Source: Nodularia spumigena CCY9414 (lineage in GTDB: Bacteria > Cyanobacteriota > Cyanobacteriia > Cyanobacteriales > Nostocaceae). Taken from it: a stretch of 64,000 nt of DNA. The position numbers and the translations under genes were made by a program. The notes under the pieces were generated by a model. The model had not been told where the DNA came from. It searched no databases and saw nothing but the letters and a program-made list of their open reading frames with translations. Numbering within the stretch: position 1 is the stretch's first letter; the number at the start of each line of letters is the position of its first letter. This document shows, piece by piece, positions 19,618-28,785 of this stretch. The stretch is from positions 1,242,028-1,306,027 of the forward strand of contig NZ_CP007203.1 in assembly GCF_000340565.2 (NCBI RefSeq), read 5' to 3'.

Positions 19618-19823
19618 ACAGCAAATCTACATTATTCGTAACTGGAAAAATTGTATAAATTTCAGCGTCTAATGCTTCTGGGTTAATGGAAAAACTAAGA
19701 TTCTGGATGGGGAAATATATATCAAAACTAGAGATTATCCCTCAAATTAGCTATTCAATTCGTTGCTGTCAAATATAGACATCCAAAATAAAGTCCCAAT
19801 CCAAAATCTGAATCACATGATGA

Positions 19824-20069
19824 TTAGTCGTTTTCCCATTGTTCACGACCAATCAGATCGCCAATGCGATCGCGTAATAAAAAATCACATTTTTCTAACT
19901 CACTTTCCACACAAACCCACTCTCTCGCAGGAATGTATTGGCAGAGGGTATATATTGGCTGTTGCCGACTGACCATTCCTCTTTCCACCAGTCGGCGTGC
20001 TTCATCTTGGATCACATCCAAAGAGTAGTAAGAGTAGTAATTGATAGAAGGCACCGTATTCACACTCAT
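19824..20069 (-). CDS. DUF4327 family protein
   Basis: An 81-residue small protein found across cyanobacteria. The conserved core is YSLDVIQDEARRLVERGMVS, then PIYTLCQYIPAREWVCVE, then LRDRIGDLIGREQW. I recall this as DUF4327; its function is not known. The high Tyr content at the N-terminus and one Cys in each core segment are typical. It is separated from other genes on its strand. Confidence 0.85.
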   Translation of the reverse strand: MSVNTVPSINYYSYYSLDVIQDEARRLVERGMVSRQQPIYTLCQYIPAREWVCVESELEKCDFLLRDRIGDLIGREQWEND

Positions 20070-21209
20070 GGTTTTTACTCACAAAGTTTACAAGTAGATA
20101 GTGTTCCCATTAAATGCCGGAAACAAACATGACAAGGATTAGACTTGTGGCTAGGATTTTGTAGTTTGCTATACGGAACTCATTTTATTTTGACGCTATA
20201 CACCTTCAAATTATCTAAAGAAATGTTAAGAATGTCAACAAATCCTGACTAGAATGAAAAATGCACTGGAGTTTGTGATCTTAGGGTAATTAACTTAACT
20301 TGCTGGCCAGATAGTTTGATTTGTCTTCAATATACCTCAAGGTCTTGCTGCTGTTAATTTTCAGCATGGTTATTTTGGCGGAATTATATCATATAGTGGA
20401 TAGCTGATGTACAAAATAATCACATATAGCAGGGGAGTGGTCCGTGGTCCGTGGTCCGTAGGGTAAAAACCTTTCGGTGTCTAACTTTTATGATCAGTTT
20501 ATGTCCTAACGTCCTTGGCGGTTGCTATAGAAGCTTTACCTGAGATATTTGGGAATTTGGTTATGGCTAATTTTCAGCCGGAAAACCGCCATAAACTATT
20601 GCCAAATATGAGGCCGTTGCCATATCAGAAAAACTTCAAAATGTGAGACTTTTGAATAATTGCTGAAAAAGCAAACAATTTTTCTGGTAAATTGTAGCAC
20701 TGAGGTTAACGACTTTGTGTCGGTAAACACTTGTGATCAAATATGCTTTTTTGCCTTTATACTCAGCTTAACAGTATTTAGAACAAGGCAGTGCCAATTT
20801 TACTCATAATTGGCGTAAGATGATCACCACAATCCTAATACCTGCTCATTTGCCACCAAAGGTTACGTAAGTCATGAACGAGAGAATGATCAATTTTCGC
20901 CGCCATCATCATTTGTGCTAGCCATAAATTCATCAAGCATGAAATATTTGATTTTGTGGTGAACTCTTAACTTACGGGTAAAAACAATTTGCTACGGGAC
21001 ACGTCGCGAAACGTTATAGTGCGTATTAGCGGATTTTAGCATGGATGTTGCTTTCGTTGCTTTTCTCCTCAAAAAAATGTCCTGCTATCTACCTGGTATT
21101 ACCGACTCTTTACACTTCGTTATATTCAGATTAAAACAGACGTGATATGATCCCGTCTGTAAACTCCTTAGCGAATTCCCTAGGGGTTAATTGTTCTAAA
21201 ATGACATTG
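20070..21209. other. Intergenic region of 1.1 kb, possible untranslated RNA
   Basis: No convincing protein frame on either strand. Visible: a tandem GTGGTCC repeat at 20438-20460, an inverted repeat TTATGGC...GCCATAA near 20561-20596, and several short hairpins. It lies 3' of rbfA and 5' of the DUF4327 gene on the same strand, so it should hold the latter's promoter. Its size leaves room for a small RNA, but none was recognised. Confidence 0.4.
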
Positions 21210-21638
21210 TTAATGAGTTACTTCTTCAGAAGATTCATCGTCTTCATCGGTCGTATTCTCGGATACTGTCATATTATATGGCGATCGCTCATCCTCAAGT
21301 TTGTTCAACAGCGACAACACCTTATTACCCTGTTCGATGGAATCGTCTTCGATAAAAATCACCTCTGGGGTGCGACGCAACCTGACTCTTGAACCCAGTT
21401 CACTACGGACAAAACCAGTGGCTGACTTTAAGCCCGCCATTGTTTCTGACTTAGCTGACTCTGTACCATAAATACTGACATAGACTTTAGCGTGTTGGAG
21501 ATCACCAGAAACATCTACATAGGTAACACTGACCATTCCAGTACCCACACGATCATCTTTAATCCCGTGGAGTAGCATTTGGCTAACTTCCCGTTTAATC
21601 AACTCAGCAACGCGGGAAATGCGGCGATTAGTAGCCAT
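21210..21638 (-). CDS. rbfA: 30S ribosome-binding factor A
   Basis: Ribosome maturation factor that binds the small subunit and helps finish the 5' end of 16S rRNA. The 142-residue protein has the KH-like core of RbfA ([17 protein letters not shown], then [20 protein letters not shown], then [17 protein letters not shown]) and an acidic tail ([11 protein letters not shown]). The start at 21638 is chosen because GAGGAGG precedes the ATG with good spacing and the protein then begins [14 protein letters not shown] longer frame back to 21710 adds only unrelated residues. Confidence 0.96.
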   Translation of the reverse strand: MATNRRISRVAELIKREVSQMLLHGIKDDRVGTGMVSVTYVDVSGDLQHAKVYVSIYGTESAKSETMAGLKSATGFVRSELGSRVRLRRTPEVIFIEDDSIEQGNKVLSLLNKLEDERSPYNMTVSENTTDEDDESSEEVTH

Positions 21639-21759
21639 AAATTTTTGCCTCCTCACAGAGGTTGTACGACATAAATTATATATAAACTGGTAGAACAGAG
21701 CTTGACGCATTCAACGGCCATAGCTGCTGCCTAGAGATCAACACCCGGACACTTTTAGC

Positions 21760-21966
21760 TTAGACTGTACTCAAGCCCAACATCGCCCGGACAGTGAGAC
21801 TCACAAAAACTAGAGTACCCACAAAAAAGCCCACCAGAGCAATCAAGGTGACAGGGCGTTTTAGCAATGGCATTAATGGCTCAATCGTGTTCAGAAACAC
21901 CCCTAAGAGGATTGTAATGAAGTAGCGGGGGTAGCGAAAGACGTTATCCCAAAATCCGTCAAACAT
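21760..21966 (-). CDS. ycf33: Ycf33 / DUF751 family membrane protein
   Basis: A 68-residue protein conserved in cyanobacteria and red-lineage plastids. The start MFDGFWDNVFRYPRYFITIL and the later segment PLLKRPVTLIALVGF are diagnostic. There are two hydrophobic helices (residues ~15-33 and ~40-62), so it is probably in a membrane. Function is unknown. It lies 121 bp upstream of rbfA on the same strand and may share its transcript. Confidence 0.88.
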   Translation of the reverse strand: MFDGFWDNVFRYPRYFITILLGVFLNTIEPLMPLLKRPVTLIALVGFFVGTLVFVSLTVRAMLGLSTV

Positions 21967-22120
21967 TTGAATATAGACTGCCTTGTTATAGAATTACATT
22001 TGCTTTGATTCTATCCAATTGTAATCTATGCAGCCAAAAATTACGCAAATCATTTAAAATATGCTTCTGTAGCTATATTTGTTATATTTAGTAGCTGAGT
22101 TTTAGGTCAACCGTAAATAC

Positions 22121-22948
22121 ATGGTAAGTCAAATCCCCAAAGAAACTTGCCCGCGTCCCTTTTTAAAGTGGGCTGGGGGGAAAAGTCGGTTAATTCCACA
22201 ATACATTAACTATCTTCCCAAGCAATATAAAACTTACTACGAGCCATTTTTAGGCGGTGGAGCCATTTTTTTCCATCTCCATCCCCCAGCAGCCATATTA
22301 ACTGATATTAATGCCGAATTAATTACTACTTATCGCTGTGTGAGAAACCATGTAGAAGAATTAATTGGACTGTTGGAAGAACATCAAAAGCGGCATAACA
22401 AAGACTATTACTATGATGTGAGAGCCTATCCTGGAGGTAGTGATTTAGAACAAGCGGCTCGTTTCATTTATCTGAATAAAACTTGTTTTAATGGACTTTA
22501 TCGAGTTAATTCCCAAGGTAAATTCAATGTGCCGTTGGGCAGATATAAAAATCCTAATATTTGTCCTGACAATATCCTAAGAGCCGCCTCAGCCGGACTG
22601 GCGACATCGGAAATTAAACAAGCAGACTTTACAGATGTCTTAAATCATGCCACTAGCAGTGATGATTTTGTTTATTTTGATCCACCATACTATCCTGTAA
22701 GTGAAACCAGCTATTTTACAGCTTATAGCACCTATTGCTTTACTGAAAATAAACAGTTTTTACTCAGGGATATCTTTGCACAATTAGCCGACCGTGGAGT
22801 AAAAGTTATGTTATCTAATTCAGATTGTACTTTTATTCGTGAACTTTATAGCAAGTTTAATATTTACACAATATCAGCAGCCAGATCAATTAATTCTAAT
22901 GCCAAAAAGCGAGGCAAAATCACTGAAGTCTTAGTTACTTCCTATTAA
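22121..22948 (+). CDS. DNA adenine methylase, Dam (D12 class)
   Basis: A 275-residue N6-adenine methyltransferase. The AdoMet motif is PFLKWAGGKSRLIP with GGGAIFF. The catalytic motif IV is FVYFDPPYYPVSE. Between them lies the D12-class target-recognition region (NKTCFNGLYRVNSQGKFNVP). By family it should methylate GATC, which is also the core of the GCGATCGC palindrome so common here. A nuclease-like gene on the opposite strand ends 222 bp away, so the pair may be a restriction-modification system; a solitary methylase is the alternative. Confidence 0.92.
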   Translation: MVSQIPKETCPRPFLKWAGGKSRLIPQYINYLPKQYKTYYEPFLGGGAIFFHLHPPAAILTDINAELITTYRCVRNHVEELIGLLEEHQKRHNKDYYYDVRAYPGGSDLEQAARFIYLNKTCFNGLYRVNSQGKFNVPLGRYKNPNICPDNILRAASAGLATSEIKQADFTDVLNHATSSDDFVYFDPPYYPVSETSYFTAYSTYCFTENKQFLLRDIFAQLADRGVKVMLSNSDCTFIRELYSKFNIYTISAARSINSNAKKRGKITEVLVTSY

Positions 22949-22987
22949 ATCAGTTATCAGTTATCAGTTATCAATGCTTCTGCTGGG

Positions 22988-23101
22988 GGATTTAGATCCA
23001 CTACTTTTCGGTTAAGGAATGTAGAGACGTTTCATGGAACTTCTCTACAAAAGTTTTCGGCTCACGAATTTGCTTAACCGAGTAGTATTGGATTTAGACC
23101 C
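22988..23101. mobile_element. Imperfect inverted-repeat element between the methylase and nuclease genes
   Basis: Ends CCACTACTTTTCGGTTAAG and CTTAACCGAGTAGTATTGG are inverted. An inner hairpin GTAGAGACGTTTC / GAACTTCTCTAC is of a type common in Nostoc genomes. The sequence GGATTTAGAYCC flanks both sides, which could be a target duplication. It encodes nothing. Confidence 0.6.
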
Positions 23102-23169
23102 ACTACCAACGCCTATTACTAATCGGCTGTCAGTAATTAAAGCCAATGAGGTTTCTTTACTGGTAACTA

Positions 23170-23652
23170 TTAAAGATGATTATTAGACCAAATAATAAAT
23201 TTCCTCAAGTCGTAAACTGCTAATAAGTTTTGGTTAGAGACAACTTGTGTTTCTAACCATGAGATTGCTTGTGTTTTCATACCTCCACCGTCGATTAATA
23301 CGAGGGCTTGTGTGGGATAGCAATTTTGAATATTCAAATTGAGATAGGGCAGTTTTTCATCGACTGAACCACTACTTTGCTGCCATTTACATTCAATAAT
23401 TAGTCCCGCAGAAATTGGCGCAGCACCAATAATATAAAAATCTACATATATATCGCTACCATAAATTCCTTTTCCAATATAAACCTGTTTTGCATATCTT
23501 TTGGGTATGTCATGGGAGCTTAAAAGGCATCCCAGGCGCTGTTTTCTGGGTAAATCACAGCCAACTTGAACATATCTATGTCCCAGTAAAGCACCTTCGA
23601 CAGAGTTTTCTAAGACATTACCAGATGTAACTGCTCTTCCGCCTTGACTCAT
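23170..23652 (-). CDS. PD-(D/E)XK nuclease-like protein, possible restriction endonuclease
   Basis: A 160-residue protein with the pattern of a small PD-(D/E)XK nuclease: an acidic residue in GSDIYVDFYIIG and, 20 residues later, the E-C-K of GLIIECKWQQSSGS. The tail (NCYPTQALVLIDGGGMK, then LLAVYDLRKFIIW) matches restriction-enzyme-like nucleases of similar size. The convergent partner at 22121 is an adenine methylase, which supports a type II restriction role. That role, and the recognition sequence, are inference. Confidence 0.7.
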   Translation of the reverse strand: MSQGGRAVTSGNVLENSVEGALLGHRYVQVGCDLPRKQRLGCLLSSHDIPKRYAKQVYIGKGIYGSDIYVDFYIIGAAPISAGLIIECKWQQSSGSVDEKLPYLNLNIQNCYPTQALVLIDGGGMKTQAISWLETQVVSNQNLLAVYDLRKFIIWSNNHL

Positions 23653-23945
23653 ATTTATCCTGATTCATTTCACAAGGTTTCCTGATTTTACGATTCCCAG
23701 GAAGCAAGAGTAAGTCCTAAAATTTTTAATTTTGGTTATGTCAGTTTAGATTAATCAACAACAATCTCAAATAATGGTATTTTTGTACTATAAAAATCAC
23801 AGTTTTACAAGTTTGGAGAAATTACGAATAAGATAAACTCCTGTTAATTTCCCGATGTTCGCCTCTAAGTTATCCCAAATCAGGAAAAATAGTAAAGGGA
23901 ATTGATATCTGTAATTACAGGAGTTGAGCTTGAGTAAATTTAGCT

Positions 23946-25166
23946 TTAACTAGCTTGAACGTCATTTTGACCATTACGGATATCCCATGCTATTTCTAGC
24001 ATTTGAGTCCAGCGCTTTTGTAGCTGTTTGGGTGTGCATTTGATAGTTTTAGCGATCGCCTGATCACTGTGTCGGCTAATTTTCAACTGCAAAATTTCTT
24101 CCTGCTCAGGAGATAATACACCCACAAAGATTTCCCATTGTCCAGAAGTTAAACCCAACTTTTGCTCTAAACCCGCACCTAACCATTGATGAACTAATTG
24201 CCAATGGTGATTTTTGGCGAATTTTTCCACATGATATTTAAAACGCTGTTGCAGATAATCGCGCTGACGGCTAGTTAAACCGAGAATTTCGTCAATTTCT
24301 GGGGCTGAGAGGTCTTGTAACTTCAGCGTCAGGTAGTCCACACAGTCAGATTGACCTTGAGCTTCCAAGTATTTTGCCAATTCCGCAATCACGCGATCGC
24401 GTTCCGACTCCTCCGAAGGATCAAAATTAGCTTGGGCAACCATCTGTGACCTGATTTGTTGCACCGCCGAGTTACGCTGGTAAGATTCAGCTTCTTCACT
24501 CTTAGCAGATTCCACCGCCATTTCAATATCCACAGTCGTTTCCTGGGGCTGACGACGTGCAAAACCTTGGGCGCGGAGAATAATCAATTGCTGATTATTA
24601 CCACCAGGTAAATTAATCCGGCGTTTGGCATATTGCTCTGTAAACGCGATATATTCTGCCAATTGCAACTGAGTCCGGGGCTGATAATCTTCTGGGAGTT
24701 GGTTTTCCCGCCGGAAAGCTTTAATAGCTTCAATGTAAAACGCTTGCAGAAAATCTTCAATCAGACTGTAACGAGCATTAAACCCCAACTCAGAACCCGC
24801 AATCGTCACATGGCGATAAACCATAGCACCTAAAGTACTATGTAATTCCACCCTTCCCCGTCTGGAACCCAATTGGTAATAATGCAGGCACTTTTGCAAA
24901 CGATGCCGAGCTAAATTAAGTTGCCATGACTGGATTTCGCCAGATTGTTGGATGCGCGAACTTTTATCACATATTCGTTCAACTTCTGTAGCGATGCGTG
25001 CTGATACGGCTTGTACACACTTAGATCCCGCCTTCACTTGAGCTTGCATTTCCTTACATAGCACTTGTCTCAAGCTATTGTGATTGTCCGCGAGCAATTG
25101 GTCCGGCGAAACATTGCAGAAAAAAGCGGATTGAGAAGTTGGTAGATTTGCAAGGTTGGCTTTCAT
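23946..25166 (-). CDS. HetZ family protein (heterocyst differentiation) or HetZ-related paralogue
   Basis: A 406-residue protein matching what I recall of HetZ: ARHRLQKCLHYYQLGSRRGR, then VELHSTLGAMVYRHV, then LIEDFLQAFYIEAIKAFRRE, then LGLTSRQRDYLQQRFKYHV and a C-terminal helix-turn-helix-like end (AIAKTIKCTPKQLQKRW). HetZ acts early in heterocyst formation in Anabaena and binds DNA. The usual patU genes are not beside it. It could therefore be hetZ itself or one of the HetZ-related paralogues. The 550-bp upstream gap is its likely control region. Confidence 0.75.
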   Translation of the reverse strand: MKANLANLPTSQSAFFCNVSPDQLLADNHNSLRQVLCKEMQAQVKAGSKCVQAVSARIATEVERICDKSSRIQQSGEIQSWQLNLARHRLQKCLHYYQLGSRRGRVELHSTLGAMVYRHVTIAGSELGFNARYSLIEDFLQAFYIEAIKAFRRENQLPEDYQPRTQLQLAEYIAFTEQYAKRRINLPGGNNQQLIILRAQGFARRQPQETTVDIEMAVESAKSEEAESYQRNSAVQQIRSQMVAQANFDPSEESERDRVIAELAKYLEAQGQSDCVDYLTLKLQDLSAPEIDEILGLTSRQRDYLQQRFKYHVEKFAKNHHWQLVHQWLGAGLEQKLGLTSGQWEIFVGVLSPEQEEILQLKISRHSDQAIAKTIKCTPKQLQKRWTQMLEIAWDIRNGQNDVQAS

Positions 25167-25717
25167 GACTTTTCTTTAAGTGTGGTATTGCACCGTAACT
25201 ACAACGCAGATACAGCAAATGAGACCAGCCTTGGCTGGAGAATTATTTGACCAAAGAGGCGGAGGGGCAGGGGGCTTTCTAGCAGGGGGAGCAATCCCTG
25301 ACCCGAAGCCGTGAAGCGGAGCGGAACATGGGTATCAAGCCCCGCCCTTCCAGGGCGTTCTCGATTGGTGGGAGTACAAGCTCCTTCCAATCCTCCCCCC
25401 TGCTCCCTGCTCCCTGCTCCCCTGCCTCTTTTGACATTCTCAAAACCCACTGCAAGCACTGCTCATATATAAGACTGTAAGCTAGTTAAAAAGTTACAAC
25501 AAAATTAGTGTGTCGCTTTTTGTACCAGCAACCACATTGGGGATAGCACATAGATATCTGCCACGCCTTAAAAGTGGTGAAAAGACTTGCTATATCGACA
25601 TTTATCGCCATCCTATTTTACCCACTGCCAGATATTCTCGGTATGACGATCTCAAAACTGGAGCCTTTTTTATAACATTTCACCGAAAATTAAGAATCTG
25701 CCTGTGAAGTTTGTTTT
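25167..25717. other. Intergenic region with GC-rich repeats and an IS605-type end relic
   Basis: Contains repeated TGCTCCC units (25395-25425) and GGGTATCAAGCCCCGCCC near 25329, with a small hairpin CGCCCTTCCAGGGCG. The latter resembles GGGATACAAGCCCCG at 63119, beside the tnpB region. Frames at 25199 (minus) and 25510 (plus) are products of repeats or chance. The HetZ-gene promoter should be in the lower half. Confidence 0.5.
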
Positions 25718-26368
25718 TTATACCCAAGCTGCTGCTGCTTCCCAACCTAAACCCCGCCTTGTGATCATTGGTTCGTCTCCCGTCAAGTCCAAAATTGTAG
25801 ACACCTCATAAGTTGTTTCCTCACCAGTGTCTATAATTACATCTACCAAGTTATCCAAACGATCAAACAGTTCCACCCGTGATAGTCTAGGTTCTAAATC
25901 TAGCTCTACTGGTTCATCATCTGGTGGTAGATGTGCCGAAGTTGAAATAATCGGATTTTCCAACGCGGCTAACAATGCCAAGCATACCGGATGATCGGGT
26001 ACACGAATCCCAGTAGTTTTTCGCTTGGGACTTTGTACTAGTCGAGGCACTAACTTGGTAGCAGGTAGTAAAAACGTGTAACTCCCTGGTATCAAGCGCT
26101 TCATAATCCGATAAGCTGTATCACTGACAAAGGCATAAGTTGCCACATTCGATAGTGAGGGACACAAAAATGTCAGTGGTTTATCATTAGCTAACTGTTT
26201 AATTTGCCGCACTCGTTCTACTGCCGACTTGGCATTTAAATCACAACCAATAGCATAAACTGTGTCTGTAGGGTAGAGCATAACTGCGCCACTAGAGAGC
26301 GCTGACTTTATTTCCTCTATACGGCGGGTTTGGGGATTATCAGGATGGACAGCGAAAATTTTTGCCAT
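25718..26368 (-). CDS. Sua5/YciO/YrdC family protein (threonylcarbamoyl-AMP synthase type)
   Basis: A 216-residue YrdC-fold protein. Signature stretches are SSGAVMLYPTDTVYAIGCDL, KQLANDKPLTFLCPS, PKRKTTGIRVPDHP and ENPIISTSAHLP. Members make threonylcarbamoyl-AMP from threonine, bicarbonate and ATP for the t6A37 modification of tRNA. Length and the lack of a Sua5 C-terminal domain put it in the TsaC/YciO group; YciO-like proteins may have a different role. The gene is divergent from larC. Confidence 0.85.
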   Translation of the reverse strand: MAKIFAVHPDNPQTRRIEEIKSALSSGAVMLYPTDTVYAIGCDLNAKSAVERVRQIKQLANDKPLTFLCPSLSNVATYAFVSDTAYRIMKRLIPGSYTFLLPATKLVPRLVQSPKRKTTGIRVPDHPVCLALLAALENPIISTSAHLPPDDEPVELDLEPRLSRVELFDRLDNLVDVIIDTGEETTYEVSTILDLTGDEPMITRRGLGWEAAAAWV

Positions 26369-26533
26369 AGCCAGTTCTGAGTAAGAGGTGGGAAATGTCG
26401 CAGTTCAGGGAAAATATTAAATTCCGCATTAGACATATTTTCACCGATGGATGAGCGCATTCCACAAATCCGCAATGATTTACATCAAAATAATTGTGCA
26501 AAGTCTAAAAATAAAGTTGATTAAGTTATCTAT

Positions 26534-27766
26534 ATGATTAAAGTTGCTTATCTTCAATGTCCGACGGGAATTTCTGGTGATATGTGTCTAGGGGCTTTAG
26601 TTAGTCTGGGTGTTCCCGTGGAATATTTAAGTGAAACACTCAATAAATTGGGAATTGCCCAAGATTATAAGCTCAGAGGCGAACTTGTGCAACGTAATGG
26701 GCAGCAGGCGACGAAAGTTCATGTTGATTTACTCCACCACCATCACCACCACGGCCGTCACCTGCCAGAAATCGAAAAAATGATCCTCAAAGCCGAATTA
26801 CCAACACGGGCAGAAGCCTGGAGTTTGGCGGTATTTCGACAGCTAGCAGTGGCAGAAGGGGCAGTACACGGCATTGCGCCAGAAAAGGTTCATTTTCATG
26901 AAGTGGGCGCTGTAGATGCCATTGTGGACATTGTGGGTACGTGCTTGGGCTTGGATTGGTTAGGGATTGCTAGTAATGATCAGGGATTACCTTTACTATA
27001 CTGTTCAGCGTTGCCCACAGGTGGGGGAACAGTGCGCGCCGCTCACGGTGAGATGGCTGTACCAGTACCTGCTGTATTGAAGTTGTGGGAAATGCGGGGT
27101 TGTCCGGTTTTTAGTAATGGCATTGAGAGGGAACTGGTGACACCAACAGGGGCGGCGATCGCCACTACCCTAGCTACAGAATTTGGTTCACCACCACCAA
27201 TGAGCATTAAACAAGTAGGACTGGGAGCCGGAACTATCAATTTACCTATTTCTAATATATTACGTCTTTGGCTAGGCGATCGCCCTCATAATTCTGAAGA
27301 TCCCCATTCTAATTTAGAAACCATCATCGTACTGGAAACCCAAATTGATGACTTAAATCCCCAGGCGATCGGCTATGTCTTTGAAGCCTTATTTGCCGTT
27401 GGTGCAGTGGATGTTTTCACCCAACCCATCGGAATGAAAAAATCCCGTCCAGGAATTTTATTAACTGTCATCTGTCATCAGGAAAATTTACCGGCTTGTG
27501 AAGCAGTTTTATTCCGCGAAACCACAACTTTAGGAATTCGCCGGAGTACCCAACAGCGCGCCATCTTACAACGAGAAATTCAATCAGTAGAAATTGAATA
27601 CGGCCAAGTTCGGGTTAAAATAGCATGGAAAGGACAAAAAAAAGATAAATCTATTATTAACATCCAGCCAGAATATGAAGATTGTGCAGACTTAGCTCGC
27701 AAGCATAATATCCCTTGGCGTGAAGTTCAAAGATTAGCACTACAAACTTGGTATTTGCAAAATTAG
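26534..27766 (+). CDS. larC: Nickel-pincer cofactor biosynthesis protein LarC
   Basis: A 410-residue LarC (former DUF111). The start AYLQCPTGISGDMCLGALVS is diagnostic. It is followed by a run of six histidines (near residues 69-74, a probable nickel-binding segment), EKVHFHEVGAVDAIVDIVG, ALPTGGGTVRAAHGEMAVP, TPTGAAI and TQPIGMKKSRPG. LarC inserts nickel into the pincer cofactor of lactate racemase-like enzymes. It is a single frame here, without the programmed frameshift known in Lactobacillus. No larB, larE or larA lies in the window. A tandem repeat follows the stop directly. Confidence 0.95.
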   Translation: MIKVAYLQCPTGISGDMCLGALVSLGVPVEYLSETLNKLGIAQDYKLRGELVQRNGQQATKVHVDLLHHHHHHGRHLPEIEKMILKAELPTRAEAWSLAVFRQLAVAEGAVHGIAPEKVHFHEVGAVDAIVDIVGTCLGLDWLGIASNDQGLPLLYCSALPTGGGTVRAAHGEMAVPVPAVLKLWEMRGCPVFSNGIERELVTPTGAAIATTLATEFGSPPPMSIKQVGLGAGTINLPISNILRLWLGDRPHNSEDPHSNLETIIVLETQIDDLNPQAIGYVFEALFAVGAVDVFTQPIGMKKSRPGILLTVICHQENLPACEAVLFRETTTLGIRRSTQQRAILQREIQSVEIEYGQVRVKIAWKGQKKDKSIINIQPEYEDCADLARKHNIPWREVQRLALQTWYLQN

Positions 27767-27800
27767 TCATTGGTCATTGGTCATTGGTCATTAGTCATTA
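27767..27800. repeat. Tandem GGTCATT/AGTCATT repeat
   Basis: Five consecutive heptamers of the form (G/A)GTCATT start at the end of larC. The same heptamer family recurs at 48051-48080 and 48188-48215. This is a short tandemly repeated sequence of the type known from heterocystous cyanobacteria. Confidence 0.8.
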
Positions 27801-27991
27801 GCGCTTTTCTATGACTCTGAAAACATAAAGTATTTGTAGGTTTGGTTGAATGCAGTGAAACCCAACAAAAGCGAGGTTTTTTGGCGTTGGGTTTTGCAAA
27901 CCCTCAACCCAACCTACTATGACTAGATTTTCTTTTTCTTTGCGCCTTTGCGTGACACAAATCCATATTCTTAGTTAACCCTAATTAGCCG

Positions 27992-28030
27992 AAAGAACCC
28001 CGATTTAGTCAATAAACCAGGGTTCTTTTA
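27992..28030 (-). terminator. Terminator after the lipoprotein gene
   Basis: AAAGAACCC and GGGTTCTTT pair around a loop of about 20 bases. On the minus strand it begins 8 bp past the stop of the gene at 28038. A T-run follows on the plus strand and TTTCGGC on the minus strand, so it may work in both directions. Confidence 0.55.
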
Positions 28031-28037
28031 CCTCAAA

Positions 28038-28646
28038 CTAATCTAAATCAACTTCTCTCATAGTCCTTTTCACTGCATCAGCTGTATCCTCAGCTTGGCG
28101 TTGCAGATTAGTTGTGGTATCCTCAGTGCCACGTTTGACACTTTTACTCAAGTCTTCAGCAGCACGTCCAGTATTTTTCTGAATATTTTCCACTCCGCGC
28201 TGAGTTCCCTTGGTGACACCTTTACCTAATTCTTCAGCAGAACTACCAACATCCTCACCGAGGCGCTTGATTCGTTCATCCAAGGGTGTACCCTCTTGAT
28301 AATTGCGGACATATTGCTCTGAACTATCAATACCCTTCTGCTCAACGTTTCTGCGCGCATTTTTCGCCAGTTCTGCGGCTCTAGCATTTGCGGCTCTTTC
28401 AGCTGCTTTGGCTGTAGGATCTACATCACTAAAGTTATTCATCCCACCTTCTGGGGCGTTGAGTTCATAACTTTTTGTGGGATTGTATTGTCGAGCATTT
28501 GGTGGTTGAGCATTTGGTTGTGGTGGCTGTTGCGCTATTCCCGGACGATTGCACGCCTGTGTCATCAAGAGGAATGTTGCTGCCAAAAAGACTGTTAAAA
28601 TTTTAACAGGACGGATATTTTTTAGCCAAGTAATGACTTTTTTCAT
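28038..28646 (-). CDS. Secreted lipoprotein with amphipathic LEA-like repeats
   Basis: A 202-residue protein. A basic N-terminus, a hydrophobic stretch and the lipobox LMTQAC (Cys32) predict lipid anchoring after export. The mature part starts Pro/Gln-rich and continues as charged amphipathic helix with a loose period (GKGVTKGTQRGVENIQKNTG, AEDLSKSVKRGTEDTTTNLQ), resembling LEA- or apolipoprotein-like proteins. It is probably tandem with, and perhaps related to, the lipoprotein gene at 28786: both have Cys32 and a similar leader. A role in envelope or stress protection is only a guess. Confidence 0.75.
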   Translation of the reverse strand: MKKVITWLKNIRPVKILTVFLAATFLLMTQACNRPGIAQQPPQPNAQPPNARQYNPTKSYELNAPEGGMNNFSDVDPTAKAAERAANARAAELAKNARRNVEQKGIDSSEQYVRNYQEGTPLDERIKRLGEDVGSSAEELGKGVTKGTQRGVENIQKNTGRAAEDLSKSVKRGTEDTTTNLQRQAEDTADAVKRTMREVDLD

Positions 28647-28785
28647 AATGTTACTCCTGAAATGCTTGTGATTAAGTTAAACTTATGCTGCACTCAGACG
28701 CGATGAATCGCGTTTCTGTTTAGCACTTGTTTGAGAGGATTTGGGATTGACTTAAAATCTCAAATCTGGGCATAAAACAAAAGTT

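Noticed and set aside
25199..25459. 86-codon minus-strand frame upstream of the HetZ-family gene
   Set aside because: Made of TGCTCCC-type repeats and an IS-end relic.
25510..25707. 65-codon plus-strand frame
   Set aside because: GTG start without ribosome site, no family; overlaps likely promoter space.
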